Positions 26,433 through 37,974 are shown, counted from the first letter of the stretch. The stretch: 64,000 bases of DNA from Stenotrophomonas maltophilia (GCA_002364755.1 DEZI01000025.1:24144-88143); one strand, 5' to 3'. The notes: generated by a model not told the origin, from the letters alone. Program-made: numbers and translations.

Positions 26433-27779
26433 ATGCCCGCGATCCTGATCATCGATGACAACGCCAGCGTGGGTACCGCACTGGACGTGCTGTTTTCCCT
26501 GCATGACATCGACACCCTGCAGGCGCAGAGCCCGGCCGACGGCCTGGCGATGCTGGAAGCACACGCCGTCGACCTGGTCATCCAGGACATGAACTTCACC
26601 GAGGACACCACCTCGGGTGAAGAAGGCGAGGCCCTGTTCGCGCAGATCCGCGCGCGCCATCCCGACCTGCCGGTCATCCTGCTGACCGCCTGGACGCACC
26701 TGAGCAGCGCGGTGGACCTGGTCAAGGCCGGCGCCGCCGATTACCTGGCCAAGCCGTGGGATGACCGCAAGCTGCTGACCACGGTCAACAACCTGCTTGA
26801 ACTGTCCGAAGCGCGTCGCGAGCTGGACCAGCGCCGCGCCCGCGAGGAACGCCAGCGAACCGCGCTGGAAGAGAAATACGCGCTGTGCGGCGCGGTGTTC
26901 GCCGATCCCGCCAGCGAACGTGTCATCGCCCTGGCCTGTCAGGTCGCGCGTTCGGAACTGCCGGTGCTGATCACCGGCCCCAATGGCGCCGGCAAGGAGA
27001 AGATCGCGCAGATCATCCAGGCCAATTCGCTGGTGGCGAAGGGCCCGTTTGTGGCGGTCAACTGCGGTGCCCTGCCCTCCGAACTGATCGAGGCCGAACT
27101 GTTCGGCGCCGATGCCGGTGCCTACACTGGTGCCAACAAGGCGCGCGAGGGCAAGTTCGAAGCCGCCGACGGCGGCACGCTGTTCCTGGACGAGATCGGC
27201 AACCTGTCGCTGGGCGGGCAGATGAAGCTGCTGCGCGTACTGGAAACCGGCCGCTTCGAGCGCCTGGGCTCCAACCGCGAGCGCCAGGTCAAGGTCCGCG
27301 TGGTCAGCGCGACCAACGCCGACCTGCCGGCGATGATCCGCGACGGCAGCTTCCGCGAAGACCTCTATTACCGACTCAACACGGTGGAACTGGTGCTGCC
27401 GCCGCTGGCGGAGCGACCGGGCGACATCGTGCCGCTGGCCGAACGCTTCCTCAGCGCCGGCAAGCCGCTGTCCACCGCTGCTGCCACCGCACTGCAGCGG
27501 CACCCGTGGCCAGGCAACGTGCGCGAGCTGCGCAACGTGATCCAGCGTGCCGAGCTGCTGGCCAGCGGCAACCGCATCGAGGTGGCTGACCTCAACCTGC
27601 CGCGTGCAGCGGCCGCGCCGCGCCCGACCCCGAGCGCCGGCAACGATCCCGACCGTGCACGCATCGAGGACGTGCTGGCCCGCAACCACGGCGTCATCGC
27701 CCAGGCCGCGGCCGAGCTCGGCCTGAGCCGCCAGGCGCTGTACCGGCGCATGGACCGCCACGGCATTCCGCGCGAATGA
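26433..27779 (+). CDS. Sigma-54-dependent response regulator (NtrC family)
   Basis: 448-aa activator. The receiver spans 1-120, with acidic pocket Asp8-Asp9, phospho-acceptor Asp52 and Lys107. A coiled linker with RRELDQRRAREERQR follows. The AAA+ domain has Walker A GPNGAGKE at 182-189, the sigma-54 contact loop GAYTGA at 229-234 (a variant of GAFTGA) and Walker B TLFLDEIG. A Fis-type helix-turn-helix lies at about 419-445. It should activate the -24/-12 promoter of the exporter genes when phosphorylated by the kinase encoded next. No ribosome-binding site is evident; a SMAG unit abuts the start. Confidence 0.93.
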   Translation: MPAILIIDDNASVGTALDVLFSLHDIDTLQAQSPADGLAMLEAHAVDLVIQDMNFTEDTTSGEEGEALFAQIRARHPDLPVILLTAWTHLSSAVDLVKAGAADYLAKPWDDRKLLTTVNNLLELSEARRELDQRRAREERQRTALEEKYALCGAVFADPASERVIALACQVARSELPVLITGPNGAGKEKIAQIIQANSLVAKGPFVAVNCGALPSELIEAELFGADAGAYTGANKAREGKFEAADGGTLFLDEIGNLSLGGQMKLLRVLETGRFERLGSNRERQVKVRVVSATNADLPAMIRDGSFREDLYYRLNTVELVLPPLAERPGDIVPLAERFLSAGKPLSTAAATALQRHPWPGNVRELRNVIQRAELLASGNRIEVADLNLPRAAAAPRPTPSAGNDPDRARIEDVLARNHGVIAQAAAELGLSRQALYRRMDRHGIPRE

Positions 27780-29137
27780 AACGGCGCTCCTTCACCTTCC
27801 TCCTGTTCCTGCGCCTGCTGCCGGTGCTGGCGCTGGCCGCCGCACTGCCGTGGCTGCTGGCCTACTGGATGAACCACGGCTGGTGGGTGACGGGGATCTC
27901 CTCGGTCGTGCTGCTGTCGCTGATGTGGTGGTCGCTGCGCCGCGCCACCGCACCGGTGCGCTCGCTGATGCGCGCACTGGCCGGCACCACCAGCAGCTAT
28001 CGCGATGGTGAGTTCAACTTCGGCGTGTACTGGCCGGGCAACGACGAACTAGGCGACCTGGTAGACGCGCACCGCGAACTGGGCGACGTGCTGCGCGAGC
28101 AGCGCCAGGGCCTGGTGCAGCGCGAACTGCTGCTGGACACCATGGTGCAGAACACGCCGGTGGCGATGCTGCTGATCGCGGCCGGTGGCGATGGCATTTC
28201 CCGCGTGGTGTTTTCCAACCTGGCCGCACGCAAGCTGCTGCACGGTGGCTGGAAGCTGGAAGGCCAGCGCATGGAAGAGGTGCTCGAGCAGCTGCCGGTG
28301 GAACTGCGCGATGCCATCGCACGCGGCGGCGACAGCCTGTTCGCGGTGCGCGCGGAGGTCGAGGAGGGCGTCGAGCCCGATGAGGACGACGAGCAGGTCT
28401 ACCATCTGTCGCGGCGCGCGTTCCATCTGAACGGCCGCCCGCACGACCTGCTGCTGGTGCGCCAGCTGACCGCCGAACTGCGCCGGCAGGAAGTGCAGAC
28501 CTGGAAGAAAGTGATCCGGGTGATCAGCCACGAACTGAACAACTCGCTGGCACCGATCGCCTCGCTGGCCCATTCCGGCGGCGAACTGGTCAGGCGCGAA
28601 CGCTTCGATCGCCTGCCCGAGATCTTCAGCACCATCGAAGACCGCGCACGTCATCTGGAAGGCTTCATCCGCGGCTATGCACGCTTCGCCAAACTGCCGC
28701 AGCCGCAGCTGCAGACCGTGCACTGGGCACCGTTCCTGTCCAGCCTGCGCCAGCAGATTCCGTTCGGCATGGACCGCGAGCCGGACGAGACGCTGAGCAG
28801 CCGCATCGACATCGCCCAGTTCGGCCAGGCGCTGTTGAACCTGCTGAAGAACGCACACGAAGCCTGCGCCGAAGCGGAGCCGCCCAACGACGACGTGCAG
28901 GTGCAGCTGACGCGGTTGCCGCAGTGGCTGCGCCTGGACGTGCTGGACCGCGGCAAGGGCATGAACGAGCAGGTGCTGCAGAACGCGCTGATGCCGTTCT
29001 ATTCAACCAAGCGCAACGGCACCGGCCTGGGCCTGGCACTGACCCGCGAGATCGTCGAGGCGCACAGCGGCCGGGTATCCCTGCAGAACCGCGGTGATGG
29101 CGGGTTGTGCGTGTCGATCCTGCTGCCGGTGAATTGA
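27776..29137 (+). CDS. Membrane histidine kinase (NtrB/NtrY-like)
   Basis: 453-aa sensor kinase. Two N-terminal helices (about 9-30 and 36-52) flank a very short periplasmic loop. A HAMP-like linker follows, then a PAS-like domain (about 115-230), a HisKA region with His252 in VISHELNNSLAPI, and an HATPase_c domain ending GTGLGLALTREIVEAHSGRVSL. The tiny extracytoplasmic loop suggests sensing in the membrane, via PAS or by contact with the transporter, as in kinases paired with ABC exporters. Its ATG overlaps the regulator's stop (ATGA), so the pair is translationally coupled. Confidence 0.93.
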   Translation: MKRRSFTFLLFLRLLPVLALAAALPWLLAYWMNHGWWVTGISSVVLLSLMWWSLRRATAPVRSLMRALAGTTSSYRDGEFNFGVYWPGNDELGDLVDAHRELGDVLREQRQGLVQRELLLDTMVQNTPVAMLLIAAGGDGISRVVFSNLAARKLLHGGWKLEGQRMEEVLEQLPVELRDAIARGGDSLFAVRAEVEEGVEPDEDDEQVYHLSRRAFHLNGRPHDLLLVRQLTAELRRQEVQTWKKVIRVISHELNNSLAPIASLAHSGGELVRRERFDRLPEIFSTIEDRARHLEGFIRGYARFAKLPQPQLQTVHWAPFLSSLRQQIPFGMDREPDETLSSRIDIAQFGQALLNLLKNAHEACAEAEPPNDDVQVQLTRLPQWLRLDVLDRGKGMNEQVLQNALMPFYSTKRNGTGLGLALTREIVEAHSGRVSLQNRGDGGLCVSILLPVN

Positions 29138-29148
29138 CCGGTCGGCCG

Positions 29149-29239
29149 CATCCACGCATGGCGTGGATCTACTGCCGCCGGACATGGCCCGGCGCTACCT
29201 TGACTGACATTCCCAGTAGATCCACGCCATGCGTGGATC
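29149..29239. repeat. SMAG cluster, three units
   Basis: ATCCACGCATGGCGTGGATCTAC at 29149-29171, GCCGGACATGGCCCGGCGCTAC at 29177-29198 and GTAGATCCACGCC...GCGTGGATC at 29216-29238. Two sequence subtypes are interleaved between the kinase gene and convergent glmU. Confidence 0.85.
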
Positions 29240-29250
29240 GCGGCGGTGCC

Positions 29251-30618
29251 TCAGCCCTTCTTCACCGGCCGCTTCCAGCCGTCGATGGTTTCCTGCCGCG
29301 CACGGGCCAGGGTCAGCGTGCCGTCCGGCGCATCGCGGGTGATGACCGATCCCGCCGCGATGGTCGCGCCTTCGCCAATCGTCACCGGCGCCACCAGCGC
29401 GCTGTTGGAACCGATGAAGGCCTTGTCGCCGATGGTCGTGGTCGACTTGTTCACCCCGTCGTAGTTGCAGGTGATGGTGCCAGCGCCGATGTTGACCTTG
29501 CTGCCGATCACCGCATCACCCAGGTAAGTCAGATGATTGGCCTTGCTGCCCACGCCCAGGGTGACCTTCTTGGTTTCCACGAAGTTGCCCACGTGCACGC
29601 CGTCGGCCAGCACGGTGTCCGGGCGCAGGCGCGCGAACGGGCCGATCTGCGCGGCACCCTCGGTCACCACGCCTTCCAGGTCACAGTGCGCGCGCACTTC
29701 GGTACCCGGCCCCAGGCGCACATCCTTCAAGCGGGTGAACGGCCCCACGGTCACGCCGTCGGCCAGCTCCACTCTGCCTTCCAGGATCACATCGACATCG
29801 ATCAGCACGTCGCTGCCGACCGTGACCTCGCCGCGGATATCCAGACGCGCCGGGTCCAGCACGCGCGCGCCCTGCGCGCACAGGGCACGCACTGCGCGAC
29901 GCTGCCATGCACGCTCCAGCTGCGACAGCTGCCAGGGATCATTCGCGCCTTCGGCTTCCTGCGCGTCGGACACCAGGGCCATCTCTGCCGGGGTGTACTC
30001 GTGCGCGGCAAAGGCAAACACATCGGTCAGGTAGTACTCGCCCTGCGCGTTGCTGCTGGAGAGCTGCGAAAGCCAGCGGCGCAGCGCGGTCGATTCGGCG
30101 GCAATGATGCCGGTATTGATGGTGCGCACCCGCAGCTGGTCGTCGTTGGCGTCCTTCTGCTCGACGATCGAACCGACCCGGCCTTCGGCATCGCGCAGCA
30201 CGCGGCCGTAGCCGGTCGGGTCGTCGACCTCGGCCACCAGCACCGCAAGGCGACCCGGCTGGGCCAGCAGGTGGCGCAGGGTATCCGCGCGGATCAGCGG
30301 CACGTCGCCGTACAGCACCAGCACCTGCGCCGCATCCGGCACTTCCGGCATCGCCTGCGCCACCGCATGGCCGGTACCCAGCTGCTGCGCCTGTTCGGCC
30401 CACAACAGGTCGGTCTGGTCGGCGAAGCGCTGCCGCACGGCTTCACCGCCATGCCCGTACACCACATGGATGGCGGCGGGCTGCAGTTCGCGTGCCGCGG
30501 CGATCACATGGGCCAGCATCGGCTGGCCGGCAAGCGGCTGCAGCACCTTCGGCAACACGGATTTCATGCGCTTGCCAGCGCCGGCGGCGAGGATGATGAC
30601 GTGCAGGGCTTGAGTCAT
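29251..30618 (-). CDS. glmU: Bifunctional GlmU (uridyltransferase / GlcN-1-P acetyltransferase)
   Basis: 455-aa GlmU, which forms UDP-GlcNAc from glucosamine-1-phosphate. The N-terminal pyrophosphorylase domain starts HVIILAAGAGKRMKS. The C-terminal left-handed beta-helix has hexapeptide repeats (IGPFARLRPDTVLADGVHVGNFVE, then NIGAGTITCNYDG). Cytoplasmic. It lies 5' of glmS in the same direction across the exporter cassette, and 660 bp after the end of the atp operon. Confidence 0.97.
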   Translation of the reverse strand: MTQALHVIILAAGAGKRMKSVLPKVLQPLAGQPMLAHVIAAARELQPAAIHVVYGHGGEAVRQRFADQTDLLWAEQAQQLGTGHAVAQAMPEVPDAAQVLVLYGDVPLIRADTLRHLLAQPGRLAVLVAEVDDPTGYGRVLRDAEGRVGSIVEQKDANDDQLRVRTINTGIIAAESTALRRWLSQLSSSNAQGEYYLTDVFAFAAHEYTPAEMALVSDAQEAEGANDPWQLSQLERAWQRRAVRALCAQGARVLDPARLDIRGEVTVGSDVLIDVDVILEGRVELADGVTVGPFTRLKDVRLGPGTEVRAHCDLEGVVTEGAAQIGPFARLRPDTVLADGVHVGNFVETKKVTLGVGSKANHLTYLGDAVIGSKVNIGAGTITCNYDGVNKSTTTIGDKAFIGSNSALVAPVTIGEGATIAAGSVITRDAPDGTLTLARARQETIDGWKRPVKKG

Positions 30619-30700
30619 GGGGCAGCGTTCCGTGGTTCGTTGCCGGTGATTCTAGAGCGTCGGCCGTTAACATGGCGGCCTGTCCGCTTCGATTGCCGCC

Positions 30701-31087
30701 ATGAGCCTGCTCCGCCAGGGAAGCGCCTACATCGTCATCGGCCTACTGCAGCTGCTGCTGGACTGGCTGGTGTTTGTTGCCCTCACTGCGGCGGGCGTAC
30801 CGGTGGCCCCGGGCAACATCGCCGGGCGCGTGGCCGGCATGCTGCTGGGCTTCTGGTTGAACGGGCGGATCACCTTCGCCGATGCGCAGGGCCGGCAGCG
30901 CCTGGGCTGGCAGCGCTTCGCCCGCTTCCTGCCGGTATGGCTGCTGCTGACCGTAGCCAGCACGCTGCTGGTGTCCGCCGCCCACCATGCGCTGGGGCTG
31001 CAATACGCCTGGCTGGCGAAACCACTGGTGGAAGGAGCGCTGGCCGCGGTGTCGTTCCTGCTGATGCGCTACGTGGTCTACCGCTGA
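30701..31087 (+). CDS. GtrA-family membrane protein
   Basis: 128-aa protein with four predicted transmembrane helices (about 6-28, 33-53, 72-93 and 100-122) and the GtrA block GFWLNGRITF. GtrA-like proteins are thought to flip or assist transfer of lipid-linked sugars across the inner membrane in cell-surface glycan synthesis. No glycosyltransferase partner is adjacent, so the substrate is unknown. It is divergent from glmU with an 82-bp spacer, and a SMAG dimer follows. Confidence 0.85.
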   Translation: MSLLRQGSAYIVIGLLQLLLDWLVFVALTAAGVPVAPGNIAGRVAGMLLGFWLNGRITFADAQGRQRLGWQRFARFLPVWLLLTVASTLLVSAAHHALGLQYAWLAKPLVEGALAAVSFLLMRYVVYR

Positions 31088-31128
31088 CGGCGGACTCTAC
31101 CCGTCGGTGCCGCGGGAAAACCTACCCG

Positions 31129-31214
31129 GTAGAGTCGACCGTTGGTCGACTGCTCTTCCGGGGGGCGCTTGAAACCCGCGCTGCGCGCGATAGTCGACCA
31201 ACGGTCGGCTCTAC
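31129..31214. repeat. SMAG palindrome dimer (GTAGAGTCGAC type)
   Basis: GTAGAGTCGACCG...GGTCGACT at 31129-31151 and the inverted TAGTCGACCAACGGTCGGCTCTAC at 31191-31214, between convergent gtrA-like and atpC genes. Confidence 0.85.
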
Positions 31215-31233
31215 CAACGCCGCCGGCACAAAC

Positions 31234-31260
31234 AAAAACGCCGGCACGAGGCCGGCGTTT
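31234..31260 (-). terminator. Rho-independent terminator of the atp operon
   Basis: On the minus strand: AAACGCCGGC, loop CTCGT, GCCGGCGTTTTT. A perfect GC stem with a T5 tract 20 bp after the atpC stop. Confidence 0.9.
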
Positions 31261-31280
31261 CTGCGGGTGTGGCCTAAACC

Positions 31281-31703
31281 TCAGTGCTTGAGGGACTTGC
31301 GCAGGCGCTCCAGCGCCTGCAGCTGCACCACGGCCTCAGCCAGCTTCTGCTGGGCTTCGGCCACTTCCATGGCTTCACCGCGGTTGGCCAGGATGCGCTC
31401 GGCTTCTTCCTTGGCCTTGCGGACCGAGGCTTCGTCGATGTCCTGCGCGCGGATCGCGGTGTCGGCCAGCACGGTCACCACCTGCGGCTGCACTTCCAGG
31501 ATGCCGCCGGAAATGGCGAAATCCAGCTGCTCGCCGTTCGGCGTGGTCACCACGATCTTGCCCGGCTTCAGACGGGTGATCAGCGGTGCGTGCTTGGGCG
31601 CGATGCCCAGTTCGCCGAGCTCACCCGTAGCCACGACCAGAGTCGCTTCACCACGGAAGATTTCCTGCTCGGCGCTGACGATGTCGCAACGGATGGTGCT
31701 CAT
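31281..31703 (-). CDS. atpC: ATP synthase F1 subunit epsilon
   Basis: 140-aa epsilon subunit of the F1 central stalk. It inhibits ATP hydrolysis and couples rotation. The N-terminal beta-sandwich (IRCDIVSAEQEIFRGEATLVV, GELGIAPKHAPLITRLKPG) is followed by a two-helix C-terminal hairpin (EASVRKAKEEAERILA). Last gene of the operon, starting 2 bp after atpD and followed by the terminator. Confidence 0.97.
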   Translation of the reverse strand: MSTIRCDIVSAEQEIFRGEATLVVATGELGELGIAPKHAPLITRLKPGKIVVTTPNGEQLDFAISGGILEVQPQVVTVLADTAIRAQDIDEASVRKAKEEAERILANRGEAMEVAEAQQKLAEAVVQLQALERLRKSLKH

Positions 31704-31705
31704 GA

Positions 31706-33112
<1,407 letters not shown>

Positions 33113-33149
33113 TGCTGCATCCTCTAATGTGTGCTTTGAACGAACGCGG

Positions 33150-34013
33150 TCAGACTGCTGCCGCGCCGCCGACGATTTCGGAGATTTCCTGGGTGATCGC
33201 TGCCTGGCGCGCCTTGTTGTAGACGAGCTGCAGGGTGCCGATCAGCTTGTTGGCGTTGTCGCTCGCCGCCTTCATCGCGACCATGCGTGCGGCATGCTCG
33301 GAAGCGACGTTTTCCAGCAGTGCCTGGTACACCAGCGACTCGATGTAACGCGTCATCACGTGCTCGAGCACGGTCGCGGCATCGGGTTCGTACAGGTAGT
33401 CCCAGTCGTGGTGAGCGACCTGCTTCTCAGCCGGCGGCAGCGGCAGCAGCTGATCGAAGCTGGCCTTCTGCGTCATGGTGTTCACGAAGCGGTTGTAGAC
33501 CAGGTACACACGGTCGACCTTGCCTTCAGTGAAGGCGTCGAGCATGACCTTGATCACACCGATCAGCGATTCCAGCTTCGGCACGTCGCCGATGTGGGTC
33601 ACGCTGCCGACCATGTTGACCTTCACGCGGCGGAAGAAGGTCGATGCCTTCTGGCCGATGGTCACCAGGTCCACTTCAGCACCCTTGTCCTGCCATGCCT
33701 TGGCTTCGCCCAGCATCTTGCGGAACAGGTTGTTGTTGAGGCCGCCAGCCAGGCCGCGATCGGAGGAGATCACGATGAACCCGACCCGCTTGACCTGCTC
33801 GCGCTCGACCAGGAACGGATGCTGGTAATCGGTGCTGGCCTGGGCCAGGTGGCCGATCACCTGCTTCATCGCCTGCGCGTACGGACGCGAGGTCTTCATC
33901 CGATCCTGCGCCTTGCGGATCTTGGAGGCCGAGACCATTTCCAGGGCGCGCGTCACCTTGCGGGTGTTCTGCACGCTCTTGATCTTGGTTTTGATTTCGC
34001 GTCCGCTTGCCAT
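33150..34013 (-). CDS. atpG: ATP synthase F1 subunit gamma
   Basis: 287-aa rotor shaft subunit. The N-terminal coiled helix (REIKTKIKSVQNTRKVTRALEMVSASKIRKAQ) and C-terminal helix (AARMVAMKAASDNANKLI) form the axle through the alpha3-beta3 head. It begins 83 bp after atpA, in a spacer containing two hairpins. Confidence 0.98.
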   Translation of the reverse strand: MASGREIKTKIKSVQNTRKVTRALEMVSASKIRKAQDRMKTSRPYAQAMKQVIGHLAQASTDYQHPFLVEREQVKRVGFIVISSDRGLAGGLNNNLFRKMLGEAKAWQDKGAEVDLVTIGQKASTFFRRVKVNMVGSVTHIGDVPKLESLIGVIKVMLDAFTEGKVDRVYLVYNRFVNTMTQKASFDQLLPLPPAEKQVAHHDWDYLYEPDAATVLEHVMTRYIESLVYQALLENVASEHAARMVAMKAASDNANKLIGTLQLVYNKARQAAITQEISEIVGGAAAV

Positions 34014-34030
34014 CTCTTGTTTCCCGTGGC

Positions 34031-34086
34031 GCGGGGCTGTTGCCCCGCGTTGTTCAACCGTCTGAGCGGGGCGAGCCCCGCTCTAC
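34031..34086 (-). repeat. Hairpin pair with SMAG-like unit inside the atp operon
   Basis: GCGGGGC-TGTT-GCCCCGC at 34031-34048, and a GTAG-headed palindrome (GTAGAGCGGGGC, then TCGCCCCGCTC on the minus strand) at 34064-34086, between atpA and atpG. It is the only SMAG-type repeat seen inside an operon that must be read through. Confidence 0.65.
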
Positions 34087-34096
34087 GAGCGCTGGA

Positions 34097-35644
<1,548 letters not shown>

Positions 35645-35688
35645 CGTCAAGTCCTAGTGCCGGCAGCGGGGCCGGACGTTAAATGAAT

Positions 35689-36216
35689 TCAGTTAGCGAG
35701 CGCGGTCTGCAGACGGGCCAGCTTGCCCTTCAGCGAACCATCGATGACCACGTCGCCGGCGTCGATGACGGCACCGCCGATCAGCGAGGCATCGACCGCG
35801 GTGGTCACGTCGACCTCGCGGTTGAAGCGCTTGCGCAGCGCGACCTTGATCGCGTCCAGCTCACCGGCCGACAGTTCGGCCGCCGAGGTCACCGTGGCCT
35901 TGACCACGTGCTCGGCTTCGGCGCGCAGCGCGTCGAACATGCCAGCGATTTCCGGCAGCAGCGGCAGACGATGCGATTCGGCCAGCACGGCGAGGAACCG
36001 CGAGTAGGTCTCACCGTGGGTTTCCGGTGCCAGCAGTGCGACGGCTTCGTCGCGACCCAGCTCCGGGTTGGCGAGCAGGGCCGCCACGCGCGGGTCGGCG
36101 GCGACGTGGGCGGAGAACGCCAGGGCGTCCGACCACGGCGCGAACGTGCCTTCGTCACGCGCGGTCGCGAAGGCGGCGCGGGCGTACGGGCGGGCAAGCG
36201 TGAGGGCCTGGCTCAT
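35689..36216 (-). CDS. atpH: ATP synthase F1 subunit delta
   Basis: 175-aa delta subunit, the peripheral-stalk clamp linking F1 to subunit b. The six-helix N-terminal bundle (ARPYARAAFATARDEG) and C-terminal region (FNREVDVTTAVDASLIGGAVIDAGDVVIDGS) are typical. Starts 2 bp after the atpF stop. Confidence 0.97.
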   Translation of the reverse strand: MSQALTLARPYARAAFATARDEGTFAPWSDALAFSAHVAADPRVAALLANPELGRDEAVALLAPETHGETYSRFLAVLAESHRLPLLPEIAGMFDALRAEAEHVVKATVTSAAELSAGELDAIKVALRKRFNREVDVTTAVDASLIGGAVIDAGDVVIDGSLKGKLARLQTALAN

Positions 36217-36218
36217 CC

Positions 36219-36689
36219 TTAGATCTCCGAGGCCAGCTCGTCGAGCAGCGCCTTGTGGGCGTTGGCGTCGATTTCGCGCTTGAGGAGCTTTTCGGCACCG
36301 GTCACGGCCAATGCGGACACCTGCCTGCGCAGATCTTCACGGGCACGGTTGGCGGCGGCGTCGATCTCAGCCTGGGCCAGTTCCTTCTGACGGGTGGCTT
36401 CGGTGATCGCTTCGTTACGGGCAGCATCAACAATCTGGTTGGCGCGCGCGTGGGCCTGGTCGATGATCTCGTTGGCCTTGGTGCGTGCTTCTTTCAGCGC
36501 TTCGTTGACCTTCTCCTGCGCCTGGGCCAGATCTTTCTGGCTGCGGTCGGCAGCAGCGAGGCCTTCAGCGATCTTCTGCTGGCGCTCTTCGATCGCGTTC
36601 ATCAGCGGCGGCCAGATCTTGGTCGCGATGATCCAGATCAGACCAGCGAAGGCGAGCGCCTGCGCAAGAAGGGTGAAATTGATATTCAT
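36219..36689 (-). CDS. atpF: ATP synthase F0 subunit b
   Basis: 156-aa peripheral-stalk subunit. One N-terminal transmembrane helix (FTLLAQALAFAGLIWIIATKIW) is followed by a long charged coiled coil (ERQQKIAEGLAAADRSQKDLAQAQEK). The start at 36689 gives the normal length; the frame upstream runs into an intercistronic hairpin region. Confidence 0.97.
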   Translation of the reverse strand: MNINFTLLAQALAFAGLIWIIATKIWPPLMNAIEERQQKIAEGLAAADRSQKDLAQAQEKVNEALKEARTKANEIIDQAHARANQIVDAARNEAITEATRQKELAQAEIDAAANRAREDLRRQVSALAVTGAEKLLKREIDANAHKALLDELASEI

Positions 36690-36705
36690 GGTTAGCTCGA
36701 TCGCT

Positions 36706-36777
36706 GGTTTCGGGGTGGACGCGCCGCCGAAGCGGCGCATCCGGCCTTCATCCGAAACCGGGTGCATCAGCACCCGG
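36706..36777 (-). other. Intercistronic hairpins between atpE and atpF
   Basis: GGTTTCGG/CCGAAACC (36706-36713, 36752-36759) encloses GCGCCGCC/GCGGCGC (36721-36728, 36732-36738). A second stem, CCGGGTGC/GCACCCGG (36758-36765, 36770-36777), lies nearest the atpE stop. They could protect the 3' end of atpE mRNA and help it be expressed above its neighbours. Confidence 0.6.
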
Positions 36778-36795
36778 TCGTCTCAAACCGCTGTA

Positions 36796-37101
36796 TCAGC
36801 CGGCCAGAGCCTTGGTGACGGCGCCAGCGAAGGCAGCCGACAGCGGGTTGGCGAAGGCCAGCAGCAGGCCGACGGCGACCGAGATGATGAACGCGGCGTC
36901 GATCAGGCCGGCGGTGATGAACATGCGGACCTGCAGGACCGGGATCAGTTCCGGCTGGCGGGCGGCCGACTCCAGGAACTTACCAGCCATGATGGCCAGA
37001 CCCAGGCCAGCGCCCAGCGCGGCCAGGCCGATCATGATGCCGACGGCAAGGGCGGTGGAGCTCTGAATCTGCGCGAAGTTGGTCAGGACGGCGAAGTACA
37101 T
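36796..37101 (-). CDS. atpE: ATP synthase F0 subunit c
   Basis: 101-aa proteolipid with two transmembrane helices. The proton-carrying carboxylate is the Asp in ITAGLIDAAFIIS, and the polar loop is ARQPEL. About twenty residues longer than E. coli subunit c because of an N-terminal extension, as in other xanthomonads. No sodium-binding Gln/Glu signature, so a proton-driven ring is expected. Confidence 0.98.
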   Translation of the reverse strand: MYFAVLTNFAQIQSSTALAVGIMIGLAALGAGLGLAIMAGKFLESAARQPELIPVLQVRMFITAGLIDAAFIISVAVGLLLAFANPLSAAFAGAVTKALAG

Positions 37102-37173
37102 GGTTATCTCCAGGAACTAAGTTGCTAAGGGTGATGAAACGGATGAAGGTGAAACTGGTTGAAGCTTGGAACT

Positions 37174-37974
37174 TTAGTGAGCGTCTTCCGACAGGCTCAG
37201 GTACACGATCGACAGCATCATGAAGATGAAGGCCTGCAGCGGGATCACCAGTAGGTGGAACAGCATCCAGCCCAGACCGAATGCACCACCGGCAATGGCA
37301 CCGAAGAAACCGGCACCACCCAGCACCCAGATCAGCAGGAACACGATTTCGCCGCCGAACATGTTGCCGAACAGTCGCATCGCCAGCGAGATCGGCTTGC
37401 TCAGCCACTCGACGATGTTGAGGATCAGGTTGAACGGCATCATCCACTTGCCGAACGGCGCCGTCAGGAATTCCTTGATGAAGCCCAGCAGGCCCTTCGA
37501 CTTCAGCGCGAAGAACAGCATCAGGAAGAACACGCTGAAGGCCATGCCCAGGGTGGCGTTGACGTCAGCGGTCGGCACCGGCTTCCAGTAATGAACACCG
37601 GCCATTTCCAGCGGCTTGGCGATGAAATCAGCCGGGATCATCTTCAGCAGATTCATCAGCAGAATCCAGAAGAAGATGGTGATGGCGATCGGCGTGACCA
37701 GCTTGCTCTTGCCGTGGTAGGTGTCCTTGGCCTGGCGGTCAACGAACTCCAGGCAGATTTCCACGAAGGCCTGCCACTTGCCCGGCACGCCGGCGGTTGC
37801 CTTGCGGGTGCCCATCCAGAACGCGACCACGATCACCAGGCCCATCAGGACGGCGGTGAGGAAGGTATCGACGTGGATGTGCCAGAACATCCCTTCGCCG
37901 TTGCCGACCGGTGCGGTCAGGTTCTGCAGGTGATGCTGGATGTAGCTGGTAGGGGTTAGAGCCTCGCCCGCCAT
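37174..37974 (-). CDS. atpB: ATP synthase F0 subunit a
   Basis: 266-aa stator subunit with five to six membrane helices. The essential Arg is in the SKPISLAMRLFGNMFGGEIV block, and the C-terminal FHLLVIPLQAFIFMMLSIVYLSL helix is conserved. It forms the proton half-channels against the c ring. Starts 30 bp after atpI. Confidence 0.97.
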   Translation of the reverse strand: MAGEALTPTSYIQHHLQNLTAPVGNGEGMFWHIHVDTFLTAVLMGLVIVVAFWMGTRKATAGVPGKWQAFVEICLEFVDRQAKDTYHGKSKLVTPIAITIFFWILLMNLLKMIPADFIAKPLEMAGVHYWKPVPTADVNATLGMAFSVFFLMLFFALKSKGLLGFIKEFLTAPFGKWMMPFNLILNIVEWLSKPISLAMRLFGNMFGGEIVFLLIWVLGGAGFFGAIAGGAFGLGWMLFHLLVIPLQAFIFMMLSIVYLSLSEDAH

